From: Noviherbaspirillum pedocola
GTDB taxonomy: Bacteria > Pseudomonadota > Gammaproteobacteria > Burkholderiales > Burkholderiaceae_D
Assembly: GCF_016632335.1 (NCBI RefSeq)
Contig: NZ_JAEPBG010000003.1
Span: forward strand, 310,001 to 374,000
Reading direction: 5' to 3'
Length of the DNA: 64,000 bases
Both the position numbers and the translations under genes were made by a program. The notes under the pieces were generated by a model that worked only from the letters and a program-made list of their open reading frames with translations, had not been told where the DNA came from and ran no database searches. Positions 61,753-64,000 of the stretch are shown here, piece by piece (the first letter of the stretch is position 1; the number at the start of each line of letters is the position of its first letter).

Positions 61753-62169
61753 ATGCGCACACATCGTGTCTTCATCATGCTCCTTGCGACATGCTTGGGT
61801 CTGCCGTTATACGCGTCAGCGCAGACTACGGGTGGCGGCGTCCCGCCTTCTCCCGGGTCGGCGACACGTGAGCCGGGCACCGCAACGCAAACCATCTATG
61901 GCAGCCAGTTGATGACGCCCCAGGAAAGGACCGACTATCGAAACAGGATGCGCGCGGCGAAGACCAGCGACGAACAGGAGCGCTTGCGTTTGCAACATCA
62001 TCGCGAGATGCAAGCCCGTGCAAAGGAGCGCGGAATCACTCTTCCCGATGAACCACCACATCGGATGGGGCGTGGAAGCGGCATGGGCCCGGGCGCAGGG
62101 ATGGGCCCTGGCGGTGGCATGGGTCCCGGCGGTGGCATGGGTCCCAGTCCCGGCGCGGCTAACAAATAA
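61753..62169 (+). CDS. exported protein with Gly/Met/Pro repeat tail
   Basis: 138 residues from ATG61753 (GGAGGAA). Signal peptide ends YASAQ. The central helix IYGSQLMTPQERTDYRNRMRAAKTSDEQERLRLQHHREMQARAKERGITLPDEP is conserved in an uncharacterised family of periplasmic proteins. The tail repeats G-M-G-P-G-G five or so times, with DNA in near-perfect 18-21 bp repeats (62080-62155). Met-rich repeats may bind copper, which would suit the copper enzyme upstream; that is inference. Confidence 0.75.
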   Translation: MRTHRVFIMLLATCLGLPLYASAQTTGGGVPPSPGSATREPGTATQTIYGSQLMTPQERTDYRNRMRAAKTSDEQERLRLQHHREMQARAKERGITLPDEPPHRMGRGSGMGPGAGMGPGGGMGPGGGMGPSPGAANK

Positions 62170-62273
62170 CAGGGCCGTTCGCGCACCTGAACCGTGAACG
62201 TCGGAAGCGGCTCAAGACTTGAACCTGGCCAATTCTCCGCTGGAATGCATTCCGCGCGAGACGAGGCGGCTCA

Positions 62274-63104
62274 TTAAGGAGCAATATCTGCCTTCGCCGA
62301 CGAATGCAGCACGTCGAGGTAGCGCCGCAACTCCATCGCGGAAAGCGCGCCCGCATGCTTCTTCACCAGCATGCCCTTCTCATCGAAAAACAAGGTCGTC
62401 GGCACAGCCGACGTTCCTGCATGCACTGCGAGACTTGCGAGCGGATCCATCAACACATTCCTGAGCGACAGATGCTGATGGTCGAGGTATGCCCTGATGG
62501 TGTCGGCTGCCTCGACCTGATCGGCGAACACAAAGATCACGTCCTTCTCGGCAAGCTGCGCATCGCGCAGCACCGGCAACTCGCGGCGGCACGGCGCACA
62601 CCATGTCGCCCAGAGGTTGACGACGAGCGGCCGCCCGGAGAAGTCACGTATGGCAATGGGATGCCCATCGAGCGTCGATAGTGAGACCTCGGGCAGACCT
62701 GGTTTGTCGGAGCGCACCAACCAGAGCAGCTGCAAGCCGATGCTCCATGCGAACAGGCCGCCGACCAAGGCAGTGACCAGTGGCCGCAGCAAAGGCCGGC
62801 GGCGCCAGCCAAACCAGAGCGTGGTCAACGCGGCAGCGAGAAAGCCGGCGAACACGATGAAGCCGCCATCGCCAAGGGCAAGCGCCCGCCACGGCGCAGC
62901 GCGGTAGCCATCGCGATGAACGAGGATATGCACTGCCCTTGCGCTTAGCACGCCGAATGCAAGAATCGTGACGAGCACTGCACGAATTCCGCTCGCCTTC
63001 CCGCCTGCCATGCGAATCGCAATGCCAGCCCACAGCGGCGTCGAAACCAGAAAGAGGAAAAGATCAATGGCAACGATATGGCCAAAGACCGAAATTGTTC
63101 CCAT
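62274..63104 (-). CDS. membrane-anchored thiol:disulfide protein, Lgt-like membrane domain fused to TlpA-type thioredoxin
   Basis: 276 residues. The N-terminal about 130 residues form four hydrophobic segments with FGVLSARAVHILVHRDGY and WRALALGDGGFIVFAGF, resembling part of prolipoprotein diacylglyceryl transferase but too short to be that enzyme. The C-terminal domain (about 137-276) is TlpA-like with NLWATWC169-A-P-C172-RRE, cis-Pro in SAVPTTLFFD. Likely a periplasm-facing reductant. It lies 50 bp from dsbG on the same strand. Confidence 0.85.
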   Translation of the reverse strand: MGTISVFGHIVAIDLFLFLVSTPLWAGIAIRMAGGKASGIRAVLVTILAFGVLSARAVHILVHRDGYRAAPWRALALGDGGFIVFAGFLAAALTTLWFGWRRRPLLRPLVTALVGGLFAWSIGLQLLWLVRSDKPGLPEVSLSTLDGHPIAIRDFSGRPLVVNLWATWCAPCRRELPVLRDAQLAEKDVIFVFADQVEAADTIRAYLDHQHLSLRNVLMDPLASLAVHAGTSAVPTTLFFDEKGMLVKKHAGALSAMELRRYLDVLHSSAKADIAP

Positions 63105-63154
63105 CGCCGCGTCTCACCAGCCGGGAAGATGCATCATGCACAAGCGCTTCGACG

Positions 63155-63997
63155 TCACCGGAATTTCGCCAGAGCCGGATCGTCGATCTTCTGTTCAGGC
63201 AGTCCGGTTATGGCGGGCAGCTCGGACAACCTTGGCATGCCACCCTTGATCTGGACTTTCCCTTGCTTGTCCTTCCAGATCACGCCTGGCGTACCGGCGA
63301 TGCCGAAGCCCTCCATCAGCTCATTGTTTGCGCGGATCTTCGCGGCGATGTCCTGGTGCGACGCTTCGCTCGACGCGGCCGAGGCTGTCCATGGCTTGCC
63401 ATGGTTCTCTTCCATCCTGCGAAAAGCCGCGGTCCTGTCCGATGCCGCCATCACTTCAATGGCCTTCGGCATGCTGGTCGGTCCCAGAGTAGCCACCGGG
63501 ATCCAGCGCACCTGCAGCCCTGCCTTTTCATACGCCTGCAGGGCCATCCAGGTGAAATGGCAGTAGGGGCAGTTCGGGTCGACGAAGACATACAACACGT
63601 TCCCGGCCGGCTTCGCGGCGCCCTCAACCACATGGAAGGACTTCTCCAGTTGCGCATACAGCGAGGCCAAGTCCGGCTTGGGCACATAGCGCTCCTCGTA
63701 CTGTGAGGACAGGCTAGCGCCATCCTCGCCAATCAGCGCGCCTGCGAGCAGCGTCTTGCGGTCGGCCGTGCTGTAGACGATGGTGTAGCGGCCGCCCTGG
63801 GAGACCACCCAGCCGGTGAGCCCCGATGCCGCCGGAAAGCTCTTCACTACCTTGACTCCCGCGTCCACCGCTTGCTGCAGGGGTTTGGGATAGGCTTCGG
63901 CCGCTTGGGCATGGACAGGGCCAACGCAGAGAAAGGTCGCCATCGAAATGGCCGCCAGGCGGCCCTTCGTCATGGGAAGCTTCGAAAAAACAGTCAT
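63155..63997 (-). CDS. dsbG: thiol:disulfide interchange protein DsbG/DsbC family
   Basis: 280 residues from ATG63997, three bases from the window end, so upstream control is not visible. Signal peptide ends HAQAAE. The N-terminal dimerisation domain (about 35-120) precedes the thioredoxin domain with FVDPNC143-P-Y-C146-HFTW and cis-Pro IAGTPGVIW. The C-P-Y-C and length favour DsbG (sulfenic-acid/disulfide rescue) over DsbC. Probably one operon with the TlpA-type gene. Confidence 0.9.
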   Translation of the reverse strand: MTVFSKLPMTKGRLAAISMATFLCVGPVHAQAAEAYPKPLQQAVDAGVKVVKSFPAASGLTGWVVSQGGRYTIVYSTADRKTLLAGALIGEDGASLSSQYEERYVPKPDLASLYAQLEKSFHVVEGAAKPAGNVLYVFVDPNCPYCHFTWMALQAYEKAGLQVRWIPVATLGPTSMPKAIEVMAASDRTAAFRRMEENHGKPWTASAASSEASHQDIAAKIRANNELMEGFGIAGTPGVIWKDKQGKVQIKGGMPRLSELPAITGLPEQKIDDPALAKFR

Positions 63998-64000
63998 GTG

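Overview
The window is high-GC DNA with dense, mostly non-overlapping genes. The content points to a free-living betaproteobacterium of the order Burkholderiales, most likely Oxalobacteraceae-like: a Burkholderiales-type porin, a lanthanide-type XoxF quinoprotein cluster, NMT1/SsuA-type ABC systems, DUF2239 and DUF4142 proteins and a nadB-nadA-nadC operon. No rRNA, tRNA, phage or insertion-sequence gene was found, and the genus cannot be fixed from the sequence alone.

Layout. 1-3.2 kb: end of an M24-type peptidase gene, galK and a family 2 glycoside hydrolase. 3.3-4.0 kb: a VapBC toxin-antitoxin pair. 4.1-4.85 kb: a gene-free inverted-repeat element of about 730 bp tipped by hexanucleotide runs. 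4.97-8.6 kb: the quinolinate (NAD) operon nadBAC on the minus strand. 8.7-14 kb: a small charged exported protein, a low-GC leucine-rich-repeat protein, a threonine dehydratase-type enzyme, two small hypotheticals and a Tat/lipobox C45-family hydrolase. 14.3-19.7 kb: a minus-strand operon of ABC importer, Rieske oxygenase and 8-oxoguanine deaminase-like amidohydrolase. 20.3-22.3 kb: a CzcE-like protein, NnrS behind a good NsrR box, and an HMA-like protein that lost half of its metal motif. 22.3-26.9 kb: a second ABC importer with its own porin and FCD-type GntR regulator. 27.4-35.3 kb: DUF2239, SDR, thioesterase, aldehyde dehydrogenase, a BamE-like periplasmic protein, a 2H-phosphoesterase-like protein, palindromic dispersed repeats and a secreted beta-helix protein with four cysteine modules.

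36.2-46.6 kb is a methanol/alcohol oxidation island. It holds xoxF, cytochrome c and xoxJ, two metallo-beta-lactamase-fold 'quinoprotein relay' proteins (one lacking almost all metal ligands), a SoxYZ-like carrier, DUF3280 and further exported unknowns, and a sigma54 activator. A near-consensus -24/-12 promoter lies ahead of xoxF. No PQQ biosynthesis genes are in the window.

47.4-64 kb: an ABM monooxygenase-like protein, an orphan RmlC-like epimerase, a tyrosine-recombinase-like protein with missing catalytic residues, a chemoreceptor with a CheR-tether tail, a paralogue of the charged exported protein, a LysR/tartrate dehydrogenase pair, a large-subunit catalase, DUF4142 plus cytochrome b561, a Tat-exported tyrosinase with a Cys-x-His motif, a Gly/Met-repeat exported protein, and two periplasmic thiol-redox proteins (an Lgt-like/TlpA fusion and DsbG).

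The strongest leads are the sigma54-controlled XoxF island with its pseudo-metallohydrolase and uncharacterised exported proteins, the Rieske/deaminase/ABC operon of unknown substrate, and the large inverted-repeat element.
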